The notes beneath the pieces were generated by a model, which saw only the letters and a program-made list of their open reading frames with translations, had not been told where the DNA came from and made no database searches. From the NCBI RefSeq assembly GCF_018777395.1, contig NZ_JAFJYC010000004.1, positions 25,070-89,069 on the forward strand: a stretch of 64,000 nucleotides of DNA. The letters run 5' to 3'. The stretch is from Candidatus Sodalis endolongispinus. Its GTDB lineage: Bacteria; Pseudomonadota; Gammaproteobacteria; Enterobacterales; Enterobacteriaceae. Shown piece by piece: positions 41,570 to 51,017 of this stretch. Both the position numbers and the translations under genes were made by a program. Position 1 is the stretch's first letter, and every line of letters begins with the position of its first letter.

Positions 41570-42661
41570 TTAGAACTGATAGACCAGGCCCAGTGCGACG
41601 ACGTCGCCGCTGTTGATGCCCAGGGCATTATCGTCATCGATCTGGTTGATGATGTAATCCACGTAGGTGGACATATTACGGTTGAAGTAATAGGTCGCGC
41701 CCACTTCAAAGTAGTTAAGCAGATCGACATCACCGATACCTTCGACATCCTTGGCGCGGGATTTGGTATAACCGATGGAAGGACGCAGGCCGAAATCAAA
41801 CTGGTATTGCGCCACCAGTGAGTAGTCCTGGGTCTTATTGGCGAAACCTTCCGCCGTGGCGCCGGTAGAGGTCGTGCCGTCAAAATAAGTGGCGTTGCGA
41901 GTTTCGCCGTAGGTGGCGGCCAGATAAATATTGTTGGCTTCATACTTCAGCGCGGTAGCCCACTGCTCGGCGCGATCGCCGTTACCATATGCTGCGGACT
42001 GCTGGACATCGGTCCGGTCGGAAGACGCATAGCTACCGACTACGCCGATACCGATCGGCGTTTCATAGGTGATAGACCCGCCCCAGCCGTCGCCGTTGGC
42101 GCGGCCCATTTCGTCGCGATCGTTTTTACCCTGGTATTGCAGCGCGAAGCTCAGCCCGTCCACCAGGCCAAAAAAGTTGCTGTTGCGGTAAGTGGCGACG
42201 CCAGTAGTACGACCTACCATGAAGTTGTCGGTGTAAGCCAGTTCACCGCCGAATTCCGGCAGCATATCGGTCCAAGCCAGGGCGTCATAGACCACGCCAT
42301 AGTTACGTCCGTAATCGAATGAACCGTAATCGCCGAATTTTAAACCGGCGAAGCCCAGACGGGTTTTGTTACCATTGTCAAAATCATCGCCGCCCTCGCT
42401 GTTTTTGGCCTGGACGTTATATTCCCACTGACCATAACCGGTCAGTTGGTCGGTAATTTGCGTTTCGCCCTTAAAGCCGAAACGGATGTAAGACTGGTCA
42501 CCGTCGGTGGCATAAGCGTCATCTTTACCGAAATAGTGCAGGCCATCCACTTTTCCGTATAAATCAAGCTTATTGCCGTCTTTGTTATACACTTCCGCCG
42601 CATTATCCAGGCCTGCCGCCAGCAGGGCCGGAATAGCCACCGTAAGTATGCTCTTTTTCAT
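41570..42661 (-). CDS. General porin, OmpC/OmpF type
   Basis: This outer-membrane trimeric porin forms diffusion channels for small solutes. The 363-residue chain has a signal peptide ([16 protein letters not shown], ending NAA before [20 protein letters not shown], the mature start of OmpC/F/PhoE). The L3 constriction-loop region follows, with [17 protein letters not shown], then repeated beta strands, ending ALGLVYQF with the C-terminal phenylalanine required for assembly. An Asp sits unusually close to the cleavage site (GLDNAA). I choose the second ATG (MKKS) as start. A clear terminator follows it. Which of OmpC or OmpF it replaces cannot be decided from the sequence alone. Confidence 0.92.
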   Translation of the reverse strand: MKKSILTVAIPALLAAGLDNAAEVYNKDGNKLDLYGKVDGLHYFGKDDAYATDGDQSYIRFGFKGETQITDQLTGYGQWEYNVQAKNSEGGDDFDNGNKTRLGFAGLKFGDYGSFDYGRNYGVVYDALAWTDMLPEFGGELAYTDNFMVGRTTGVATYRNSNFFGLVDGLSFALQYQGKNDRDEMGRANGDGWGGSITYETPIGIGVVGSYASSDRTDVQQSAAYGNGDRAEQWATALKYEANNIYLAATYGETRNATYFDGTTSTGATAEGFANKTQDYSLVAQYQFDFGLRPSIGYTKSRAKDVEGIGDVDLLNYFEVGATYYFNRNMSTYVDYIINQIDDDNALGINSGDVVALGLVYQF

Positions 42662-43951
42662 CACGTTGATACCTTATATAGGCTTTTTTTGAATGCTGGT
42701 ATAAGCCCGCGCCACTACTGAAACATCTCTTCTGAAACATTTAATTACTAAAATAGGGCGTATCCATCGCTGTGTTCGTATATCTCTCTGTATGCACTAC
42801 AGAAATCACTTTCTTCTCTGCTCACGGGGTAATGCAAATTTTTTCGCTAAGCTATAAAAGGCCGGATTATGCATTGTTTCTGCCGCTTCGCTTGGCGTCA
42901 ATACTGTTTCGCGCAAACACTGCATAACCTGGCATTGGCCACGAGTTAACATATCGCCGGCAAGTTATATTGACGCCACGCGCCAGGAATAATTGCCTGC
43001 TTGTCAGGGTAAAACCCAGAGCCCTCGCTTTGCTTGTCATGCCCACCTTGGCGCGTCAGAAGGTGCTGTGGGCCGTTTCGCCTGTTTTTAAAGCAGCGGC
43101 TAACCATCACTTTGAACGTTGCGCTGTACTTTTCCAATCTGTGCCGATATACCCGAGCTTGGCAGAATACTAGATAACAGCACGCAAAGTTAATAACAGC
43201 ACATTTCGTTAAAATAACCCGCTAGCCTACACTTCCCTGATTGTCAAAGCCAGACTTTCAGGCGTTTTTGCACGGCAGTCGGGTTGGTAAATCGGTGCCT
43301 TGGCCTATTTCATCCACGGCCAATGCGTGAAGCGCAACAAGTAGACACAGGAGGCTCCAATGGGAAATAAAATAATAATCTTTTGAGGATAAAAGTCACT
43401 ATGTATAATTAATTTTTTTGTGATCCACTGCAAATTCCCAACACACATTATCCCTAAGTTATTACAGGATAATTTCACTGAGAGCATGAATAAACAAAAA
43501 GCGCATTGGATGTATGCTTCCGCATTAAATGCTAAAAACCGCACGGATTAACCTAATTGAATATTTGCCGAAATAATACATTTGCACTACCGGACAATAA
43601 AGCGGTGAAAGTGTGTATTAATATTAAACAATTTATCACAGTCAACAATAAACATATATTCCCTGACATCACATCGTGCATTTTTAAGCCGTGGGACGTT
43701 ATGCTGTAGCGGGTCGAGGTTATTCAGGTTTATTTTCGGCACAAATTGTCATTAACCGCATTCAGGGTTAACTTAAAATGCCCAGTAAATGTTTGGTTGC
43801 ACAAAAGTTACATAATGCAAACATTTCATGCCAATAGTTTCATTGAGTTATTATTAGCATAAGTGTTATAAAGCTTCCGGCGATCTCAGTGCATCCATGG
43901 GCGGATGCGGTGGGATGACATCAAAACTTGCAAGGAACCTGAGGGTATTGT
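42662..43951. other. 1.3-kb AT-rich interval with no recognised gene
   Basis: The stretch between the porin and rob is distinctly richer in A+T than the flanking genes and contains only short, unconvincing open frames. Near the porin side there are two GAAACAT motifs (42720 and 42734), and near rob there is a small inverted repeat GCATCC-ATGGGC-GGATGC. Porin genes often have a small antisense RNA and long regulatory upstream regions, but I could not recognise micF or a similar RNA here. Confidence 0.5.
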
Positions 43952-44881
43952 ATGGATCAGGCCGGTATTATCCAAGATTTGCTGAGCTGGCTGGAAGGGC
44001 ATCTCGATACGCCGTTGTCGCTGGATAGGGTGGCTGAGCGCTCGGGTTATTCCAAGTGGCATTTGCAGCGTAAATTCAAGCTGGCGACCGGACAGGCGAT
44101 TGGTGCCTATATTCGGGCCCGGCGGCTCTCCCGGGCCGCGCTGGCGCTGCGGCTCACCAGCCGTTCGGTAGCGGACATCGCACTGCAATACGGTTTCGAT
44201 TCGCAACAGACTTTCACCCGCGCATTCAAAAAGCAGTTTATTCAGACGCCGGCGCTGTATCGCCGTTCGCGCAAATGGCATTTCTCGGGCATGCATCCGC
44301 CATATCGTTTTGATAGCCGGCCTTTGCCCCAGGCGGAATTCGTTACACTGCCGGCGATGACGCTTATCGGCACGTCGCAAAGCTATACCTGCACGCTGGA
44401 GCAGCTAAGCGAATATCGCACCAATTTACGTACGCATTTCTGGCGCCAATTCTTGGCCGCGACGCCAACGAAACCGCCGGTGCTTTATGGCCTGTGCGCT
44501 ACCCAGGCGATTAAGGCGCGGGAAGATCGCCAGGAAGTGTTGTATACCACGGCGATAGAGCCGCAATACCTGACCGACGGCATGCGTCAGGGTCAGCCGA
44601 TTACGCTTGAGGCCGGGGAATATGTTCAGTTTACCTATCGGGGACCGAAGCCGGGGCTGCAAAATTTTATCCTGGACGTTTACGGCCATTGTTTGCCGAT
44701 GATGAAACTTATTCGCCGTGAGGGCGCCGATATTGAACGGTTCCGCTTGGCGGGTTCCGTGGAACAAGACGAAGCCTCGGCAACGTTCTTATGCGACTAC
44801 CTGATCCCTATCCTGCGCGACGGGCAGAGCGTACAACAGTCGGTGACGTTACCGCTAAGCCTGGGAATGTGCCCGGGCTGA
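43952..44881 (+). CDS. rob: Right origin-binding protein Rob (AraC family)
   Basis: Rob is a MarA/SoxS-like activator of stress and efflux genes. Its N-terminal AraC-type double helix-turn-helix (MDQAGIIQDLLSWLEGHLDT, SGYSKWHLQRKFKLATGQAI, IALQYGFDSQQTFTRAFKKQ) matches E. coli Rob. The C-terminal GyrI-like domain (about 120-285) also aligns, through SYTCTLEQLSEYR, TKPPVLYGLCATQ, and LEAGEYVQFTYRG to LIPIL. E. coli Rob ends a few residues after this point, at 289 residues. Here the frame continues for about 20 more (RDGQSVQQSVTLPLSLGMCPG), giving 309, which suggests a changed 3' end. The start and first domain are perfectly conserved. Confidence 0.9.
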   Translation: MDQAGIIQDLLSWLEGHLDTPLSLDRVAERSGYSKWHLQRKFKLATGQAIGAYIRARRLSRAALALRLTSRSVADIALQYGFDSQQTFTRAFKKQFIQTPALYRRSRKWHFSGMHPPYRFDSRPLPQAEFVTLPAMTLIGTSQSYTCTLEQLSEYRTNLRTHFWRQFLAATPTKPPVLYGLCATQAIKAREDRQEVLYTTAIEPQYLTDGMRQGQPITLEAGEYVQFTYRGPKPGLQNFILDVYGHCLPMMKLIRREGADIERFRLAGSVEQDEASATFLCDYLIPILRDGQSVQQSVTLPLSLGMCPG

Positions 44882-44901
44882 TAGCCGCCCGGATGCGGCC
44901 A

Positions 44902-45471
44902 TCAGCTGAGCAGAAACAGTCCCCAGGGTAGCAGCGTCAGGTAACTCCATACGCAGAGGAAAACCCACGGCGCGTGGCGGCGAAACAGCACGCCCTGACG
45001 GAAGTATTTCCATGCCGCGCCGGGGTAGGCGGTAGCGTTTTCGGCGCGCCGTTCCGCAAGATAAAGATCGTAATCACCCAGTTCCTGGCGCTCGAATAGC
45101 AGGCGATCCTGGCATTCCTGCCACCCCTTAAGTTCGGCATAGGCGGAGCGGATGCCCGGCCAGGCCTGGAAAATAAGCACCAGCGCCAACACGCCGAGGA
45201 AGGGCGGGAACAACAGCGTAAAGGGGTTGTTCCACTTGCCGACCAGTGAACTTATCGAGGTGGCGTAGGCAATAACTAGAAATGATTGTGATGCGATGAA
45301 AGCATTAAGCCTGCCGGAGAGTAAGCCACTTTGCCATTGTATTTCGCTGCGATAAAACCTGAGCAGATCTTCGTCCCGTTGGGCCACCAAACGCTCCTTA
45401 ATGACTTGAAAGTTATTAACACGTAGGACGCGCGCGGTTACTTTCCGCGACACGTTTGTGGCGTATGCCAC
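44902..45471 (-). CDS. Conserved-looking membrane protein, family not recognised
   Basis: The 189-residue protein has three hydrophobic segments: FIASQSFLVIAYATSISSLV (about 58-77), LFPPFLGVLALVLIFQAW (about 86-105), and a C-terminal WVFLCVWSYLTLLPWGLFLL. A charged middle (ELKGWQECQDRLLFERQELG) separates the second and third. I recognise no family. It converges on rob, with stops about 20 bases apart. The start is uncertain: ATG at 45471 or a later methionine or valine near VNNFQVIKERLVAQRD. No lesion is visible. Between 45472 and 45716 there is nothing I can name. Confidence 0.6.
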   Translation of the reverse strand: MAYATNVSRKVTARVLRVNNFQVIKERLVAQRDEDLLRFYRSEIQWQSGLLSGRLNAFIASQSFLVIAYATSISSLVGKWNNPFTLLFPPFLGVLALVLIFQAWPGIRSAYAELKGWQECQDRLLFERQELGDYDLYLAERRAENATAYPGAAWKYFRQGVLFRRHAPWVFLCVWSYLTLLPWGLFLLS

Positions 45472-45716
45472 CTTACGCCCATGCAGCCGTTCGGCATGAG
45501 TGGCGGCGAATCCGGCATTTTTGCGCTCGGGCGTTTTGCCGGGCGCAAAACGTCAGTATAGTCATCAAAAGGCGAGAGGGTACGGCGCCGGGAGTACCTT
45601 GCCCGTGGAGCACGCGGAGGGCCGCGTGCCCGCGCGGTATCGGCGGGTAAAAGAACGCAGGGTGAAAGTGCGAAGACGTCGGCGTATTACGGCCTGCAAC
45701 GCGCGTGGTAATCACG

Positions 45717-45804
45717 CTGACGCGGCGGCAGAGCGCCCGCTACGCTTCACACACGAAGCGCTGACCCGGGGGCAGAGCGCCTGCTACGCTTCAGGCGCTA
45801 AGCG
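45717..45804. repeat. Two tandem 44-bp copies at the end of frdD
   Basis: Blocks starting CTGACGCGGCGGCAGAGCGC (45717) and CTGACCCGGGGGCAGAGCGC (45761) are 44 bases apart. Each contains a stem-loop: CGCTTC-ACACAC-GAAGCG in the first and ACGCTT-CAGGCGCT-AAGCGT in the second. The second ends flush with the frdD stop codon. The stems could terminate or stabilise the frdABCD mRNA, but there is no T tract. Confidence 0.75.
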
Positions 45805-46161
45805 TTAGATCAGCACGATGGCCACCAGCGCCGCCAGGCTGAGAATTGCCGCCAGGCCATAACAGATGAGTTTATCTGACGGCGGCGCCATTTTCAGGTC
45901 ATGCAATGAATGATGCAGCCGGTGGAAACCGCTCCAGAGCGGCAAGATGACCATCAGCAGGAGAAAGATCTTCCCGGGCCAACTTTGGGAAAAGGCCAGC
46001 ATGCGCGGATAATCGAGGGTGCGGCCGGGATAGAGGCCGAGCGGTAGCAGCAGTGTCACAATCAGCAGCATCACCGGCGCGACGACTGCGGTCCACATGC
46101 CGCCGGCGCCAAACAGCCCCCAGAAAATCGGTTCGTTACTGCGTCTTGGCGTTGATTTCAC
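45805..46161 (-). CDS. frdD: Fumarate reductase membrane anchor FrdD
   Basis: FrdD, with FrdC, anchors the FrdAB catalytic unit to the inner membrane and helps bind menaquinol. The 118-residue protein has three hydrophobic helices and the conserved stretch RSNEPIFWGLFGAGGMWTAV near the start and SGFHRLHHSLHDLKM with the quinone-site histidines. It follows frdC by 13 bases. It is intact by frame, but complex assembly is doubtful because frdA is broken. Confidence 0.92.
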   Translation of the reverse strand: MKSTPRRSNEPIFWGLFGAGGMWTAVVAPVMLLIVTLLLPLGLYPGRTLDYPRMLAFSQSWPGKIFLLLMVILPLWSGFHRLHHSLHDLKMAPPSDKLICYGLAAILSLAALVAIVLI

Positions 46162-46174
46162 GAAGCATCTCCCG

Positions 46175-46576
46175 TCAATAGAAATAAGCGCAAGCGAGCA
46201 GCGCCAGGCTAAACAGGGCGGTGACGACCCACAGGCCCGTCACGATCGGCTGTGGCGGCAATTTATGATCGCCCACCACGATAATGCTGGCTTTCGGCGC
46301 CAACTGAAACCAGGTCACGGTGTGCAGCAGTGCCGCCAGCAGCGAGACGATATTTAACACCAGCACCAGCGGATGCTGTAAAAAGCCGACAAACCGTGCC
46401 CAGTCCGCTTCGCCGCCGTTGAGCATCACGGCGCCGCCGAGCAGCTCCAGACTAAACCAGATTGCCGGTATCGCCGTCGCTTCGCGCAACATATAAAAGC
46501 GGTAGAAACCCAGGTGGCGCCACCAACTGCCGGTCATCGGCGGCGTATACGGTCTGCGTTTGGTTGCATTAATCAT
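46175..46576 (-). CDS. frdC: Fumarate reductase membrane anchor FrdC
   Basis: This 133-residue membrane subunit has three helices. The start reads RRPYTPPMTGSWWRHLGFYR, and family segments AIPAIWFSLELLGGAVML and HTVTWFQLAPKASIIVVGDH-like follow. It matches E. coli FrdC (131 residues) end to end. It lies three bases after frdB and before frdD. No lesion is seen. Confidence 0.93.
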   Translation of the reverse strand: MINATKRRPYTPPMTGSWWRHLGFYRFYMLREATAIPAIWFSLELLGGAVMLNGGEADWARFVGFLQHPLVLVLNIVSLLAALLHTVTWFQLAPKASIIVVGDHKLPPQPIVTGLWVVTALFSLALLACAYFY

Positions 46577-46579
46577 TGG

Positions 46580-47320
46580 TCAGTCTCCCTGCGGGGTGAG
46601 GGTGGCAATCAGGTAATCTTTGCTGCTGGCCACTTTGCCCTGCTGAATGGCCGCGGCGGGGTAGACGTGCTTCGGGCAAACCTCCGAGCAGTAGCCGACG
46701 AAGGTGCAGCGCCACACGCCATTTTCGCCGTTGAGCTGCGCCATGCGCTGACGCTGGCCCTTATCGCGGCTATCCAGGTTGTAGCGATGGGCGAGGGTAA
46801 TCGCTGCCGGCCCGATAAATTCCGGATTAAGCCCGAATTGCGGGCAGGCGGCATAGCACAGTCCGCAGTTAATGCAGCCGGCGAATTGATGGTATTTCGC
46901 CATTTGCGCCGGCGTTTGCACGTTGGCGCCCTGTTCCGGCGTGCGGTTGTTGCCAATAATCCAGGGCTGGATGGCCAATAAACTTTCCATAAAGGCGCTC
47001 ATATCCACCACCAGATCGCGCTCGATAGGGAAATTCGCCAGCGCCCGCACCTTCAGGCCGTGCTGGAAATCGCGCAGGAAAGTTTTACAGGCAAGCCGGT
47101 GGACGTCGTTAACCATCATGCCGCAGGAGCCGCATATCGCCATCCGGCACGAACAGCGGAAGGTCAAATCCGCCGCCAGATGATCCTTGATATAGCCCAA
47201 TGCATCGAGCAGCGACGTCTGTTCGTCCCAGGGCACCGGATAGCTTTCCCAGTGCGGGGCGCGATCTTTTTCGGGGTCGTAGCGTTGGATTTGTACCGTC
47301 AACGGGTGCTTGTCAGCCAT
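46580..47320 (-). CDS. frdB: Fumarate reductase iron-sulfur subunit FrdB
   Basis: FrdB passes electrons from menaquinol to FrdA. The 246-residue protein has all three cluster motifs: [16 protein letters not shown] near 57 for 2Fe-2S (the last Cys in HRLAC), [18 protein letters not shown] near 148 for 4Fe-4S, and [15 protein letters not shown] near 205 for 3Fe-4S. The ATG at 47320 overlaps the end of frdA by eight bases. It is intact, although frdA upstream in the operon is broken. Confidence 0.95.
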   Translation of the reverse strand: MADKHPLTVQIQRYDPEKDRAPHWESYPVPWDEQTSLLDALGYIKDHLAADLTFRCSCRMAICGSCGMMVNDVHRLACKTFLRDFQHGLKVRALANFPIERDLVVDMSAFMESLLAIQPWIIGNNRTPEQGANVQTPAQMAKYHQFAGCINCGLCYAACPQFGLNPEFIGPAAITLAHRYNLDSRDKGQRQRMAQLNGENGVWRCTFVGYCSEVCPKHVYPAAAIQQGKVASSKDYLIATLTPQGD

Positions 47321-49071
47321 GGTTGGCCTCCTTACTCGCGGTGGCCGGCGCTTCCGCCTCGCTGCCGTAAACCCGCTTGGCGGGCGGTAGGGTCGTGATT
47401 TTCACGTCGCTGTAATCCAGCCGGACGCCGCCGTCAGGGGTGGCGAACGCCAACGTATGTTTCAGGAAATTGACATCGTCGCGGGCGGTACAGCCTTCAT
47501 CGAGACGCTGATGCGTGCCGCGTGATTCCCGGCGGTGAAGGGCCGAATGCGCCATACATTCCGCCACGTCCAGACCGTGTTGCAACTCCAGTGCATACAA
47601 GAGGTCGGTATTGAAGACGCTACTGGTATCCTGAACTCGCACTCGTTTGAACCGGTCTTTTAGCTCGGCGAGTTTATCGACGGTGTTTTGCATGAGTTCG
47701 GGGGTACGATAAATACCGCAGCCTTCCTCCATGCTCAGGCCCATTTCGTCACGCAGCGCACTCCAGGTTTCGGTGCCTTCCTGGCGCTGCAGCGAGTGCA
47801 ACCGCTCGGCGATATCCCGCGCCAGACCATCAAGCGCCGCGCCGTTGGCGGGCGCACTCTGCCGCGCGCGTAACGCCGCCTGTTCACCGGCGATGCGGCC
47901 GAAAACCACCAGCTCCGCCAGCGAGTTGGAGCCCAGCCGGTTAGCGCCGTGCAGACCGACCGAGGAGCATTCCCCGACCGCGTACAATCCTTTTACCCGG
48001 GTCTCGCACAGCGCGTCGGTTTCAATGCCGCCCATGGTGTAATGGGCGGTGGGACGCACCGGGATCGGCTCATTAACCGGATCGACCCCCACATAGGCTT
48101 TGGCCAGCTCGCAGATAAACGGCAGCCGTTCTTGCAGCTTTTTGGCACCCAGATGACGCAGATCCAAATGCACAACGTCGCCACGCGGGGTGGCGATAGT
48201 GCGCCCGGCGCGCCACTCATGCCAGAAGGCCTGCGAGAGTTTGTCCCGCGGGCCGAGCTCCATATATTTGTTCTTCGGCTCGCCTAGCGGGGTTTCCGGC
48301 CCCATGCCGTAGTCCTGTAGATAGCGGTAGCCGTCTTTGTTGACCATGATGCCGCCTTCGCCGCGGCAGCCCTCGGTAATCAAAATACCCGAACCCGGCA
48401 GGCCGGTCGGATGGTATTGAACGAATTCCATATCGCGCAGGGGAACGCCATGGTGCAGGGCCATACCCATGCCGTCGCCGGTGACGATACCGCCGTTTGT
48501 GTTGAAGCGGTAAACGCGGCCGGCGCCGCCGGTTGCCAGGATCACGGCATTGGCGCGAAATTGTACCAGCTGGCCTTCCATCATATTGATAGCCACCAGC
48601 CCGCGCGCCTGGCCGTCGTCAACCAGCAGATCCAGCACGAAATACTCATCGAAGCGCTGGATCTGCGGAAATTGCAGCGAGGTCTGAAACAGCGTATGCA
48701 GCAGATGAAAGCCGGTTTTATCGGCGGCAAACCAGGTTCGCTCGATTTTCATCCCGCCGAAGCGCCGGACGTTGACGGTGCCGTCGGCCTTGCGGATCCA
48801 GGGGCAGCCCCACTGCTCCAGTTGAATCATCTCCCGCGGGCAGTCGCGTACGAAGGTATCGACCACGTCCTGTTCACACAGCCAGTCGCCGCCGGACACC
48901 GTATCGTGAAAATGTTCGGCAAAACTGTCGTGATCCTGAGTGACGGCCGCGGCCCCGCCTTCGGCGGCCACACTGTGGCTGCGCATGGGATAGACTTTGG
49001 ATATCAGGGCAATCTTAATCAGAGGCTCCGCCTGTGCCGATGATAGCGATATCGCAATTAATGACCGACAT
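47313..49071 (-). pseudogene. frdA: Fumarate reductase flavoprotein FrdA, small N-terminal deletion
   Basis: FrdA reduces fumarate to succinate in anaerobic respiration. The start (ATG 49071) reads MSVINCDIAIIGTGGA. The frame then breaks at 49020-49030 with a TAA. E. coli has about 15 further residues (AGLRAAIAAAQANPNAK) before KIALISKVYPMRSHTV. Here the corresponding region is deleted and the frame resumes at IALISKVYPMRSHSVAAEGG. The rest is excellent: HDTVSGGDW, RTWFAADKTGFHLLHTLFQT, HPTGLPGSG, RPTAHYTMGGIETD, GLHGANRLGSNSLAEL. The missing part is the helix following the FAD dinucleotide motif. An N-truncated protein from ATG 48986 would lack the FAD fold, so the enzyme should be inactive. 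Confidence 0.88.
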
Positions 49072-49137
49072 AGCGTTCTCCATTGCTAAGTAAAATAATG
49101 CTCACATTTAAATCGGGCGCAGTGGCCGCCCGCGGCC

Positions 49138-50577
49138 TCACTCCACCATAACTATCCACGGGTAGCCGATGACCAGCAGCAGTACCAGGAAAATCGCGCC
49201 GAATATGGTGCCCAGCCGCCAATAGTCGGCGGTGGGAAGGTAGCCGCTGCCGTAGTAAATCGGACTGGGGCCGGTTCCTTACGGGGTGATAATCCCCATA
49301 ATCCCCAACGACGTGACCAGCAGCAGGCAAAATACCATCATGTTGATCCCCGGGATCGCGGCGCCTATCGCCAGCACCGCCGGTAACAGCGCGGTGGTAC
49401 TGGCAAACAGGTAGTGCAATAGGTAGAAGGCTAACACCAGCGCCAGCGTGGCCTGCACCGGCCCGATACCGCTCAGCATCTGCGCTCCCAATTTGCCCAG
49501 CCAGGCGATAAAGCCGACGTCGGAAAAACCTGCCGCCAGCGTCACCAGCGTGGCGAACCAGACAAAGGTGTTCCACGCCGGTTTATTGCTGGTGATATCG
49601 CTCCACTCCAGCACGCCGCTTAACAGCATCAGCACCACTACCATCAGCCCTGCCACCGCCGGTTCGATGAACGCGGTGGCGAAAATCCAGCATAACAGCG
49701 CCAGACAGACAAAAATCAGTAGCAGGATCTCTTTACGCGAAAGCGCACCCAATTTTTGCAGCTCGCTTTCCGCCTAGCGCGGCACCTCGGCATTTTCTTT
49801 TACGCCGGGCGGATAAAGCCAATAGGCCAGCAGCGGTAATGACAGCAGCAGCAAAATTCCCAGCGGCAGAAACGCTAAAAACCAGGTGCCCTAGGAGATA
49901 GTGATGCCGACCAGGTTTTTCACCAACGCCAGCGCCAGCAGATTGGGCGCCAGCGCCGATAAAAACATCGAGCTGGTAATACAGGTGGCGGTGATGGCGA
50001 CCCACATCAGATACGAGCCAATCAGTCTGGCGCTCGGGTCGTTGGGTTTCGAGCCGTACAGCGGCGGCAGGTTGGAGATGATAGGATAAAGCGTACCGCC
50101 GCTGCGGGCAGTATTGGACGGCGTAAACGGCGCTAGCAGCAGATCGGCAAAGGCGATAGCATAGCCAAGCGTCAGGGTGCGTCGCCCGAGATATTTGACT
50201 AGCAGCAACGCCAGCCGAAGGCCAAACCGCGTTTTCTCATAGCCGGCGGCGAACATGAAGGCGTTGAAAATGAGCCAGACCGTGGAGTTGCTGAAGCCCG
50301 ACACCGCCCATTTAAAACTCATGGCGGGGAGATTAAAATTAGCCGCAGCCTGCTGTTCGGGGATAAATAGCAGCTATTCGCTGCCGAGGGTGATAATAAC
50401 CACCGCGGTCAGCCGGACCACGGCACCGGGCAGAGGTTCAAGAATCAATCCGACAATGGCGCCGGCGAAGACGGCAAAAAAGTGCCAGGCATAAGGTGCC
50501 AGACCTTCCGGCGTGGGTAGGCAGAGTAAAACCAAGGTGATAAGCAGCGGAAGAAACAGCGATATGAGATGTTTCAT
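49138..50577 (-). pseudogene. Dicarboxylate antiporter of the DASS family (TtdT/CitT type), four stops
   Basis: The ATG at 50577 starts a 12-14 helix anion permease similar to TtdT and CitT, which exchange tartrate or citrate for succinate. Signatures include GLILEPLPGAVVRL, WAVSGFSNSTVWLIFNAFMF, APFTPSNTARSGGTLYPIIS, NLPPLYGSKPNDPSARLIGS and GTGPSPIYYGSGYLPTADYW. The single frame is interrupted by TAG at 50374, 49891 and 49774 and TAA at 49279. Three of the four sit where relatives have Trp and the last where they have Tyr, in an otherwise unshifted frame. It lies just upstream of frdA in the same direction, fitting a fumarate/succinate exchange operon. Confidence 0.88.
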
Positions 50578-50822
50578 TTTCCCTCCTGAGTCGCGCTTTT
50601 GTTATGAGTTTCTTAACTCGCACGGTTACGGAAAAGCGGTTAAGTTTGTCGTTAACGTCCGGCAGTAACCCTTGGCGAAAAGTCGCAACATGTCTATCGG
50701 TAACGCAGTGATTAACTGTTTAAATCTAATTTAGTAGTTTGATAGTTATGTTGTTTGAAATTTAAACCTCAGTAATCGTAAGGATTGATATGTTCATAAT
50801 GGGGCTTTCCCGACCGTAGCGG

Positions 50823-50836
50823 TTGATCTCGATCAA
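50823..50836. promoter_or_regulatory. FNR-type operator in the divergent antiporter/nasR gap
   Basis: TTGATCTCGATCAA is a perfect TTGAT-N4-ATCAA palindrome, the FNR consensus. It lies about 245 bases upstream of the antiporter/frd genes and 180 upstream of the nasR start. Fumarate reductase operons are classically FNR-activated, so this fits oxygen control of the leftward genes. Its distance from either start is larger than usual. The rest of 50578-51017 has no recognisable gene. Confidence 0.7.
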
Positions 50837-51017
50837 CAAAGGCAGGAACAGCCCACGCGCCGAGGGCGCTAATTTTGCAATTCTTGCGCTACCTCAACTT
50901 TGGGCCGTGCGGAGGAGGGAAGTGCAATCCCTCGCTACCGCAGTGGCCGATCGCAGGGTACAATAGTTTATTATCCCGTCGGTGAACCGCCGGTCGCCGC
51001 AGCCGTAAGAGACAACG

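Noticed and set aside
42720..42740. OmpR boxes of the porin promoter (two GAAACAT motifs)
   Set aside because: They read in the opposite direction to the porin gene and lie only about 60 bases from its start codon, unlike E. coli ompC or ompF. Could be chance or belong to a divergent RNA.
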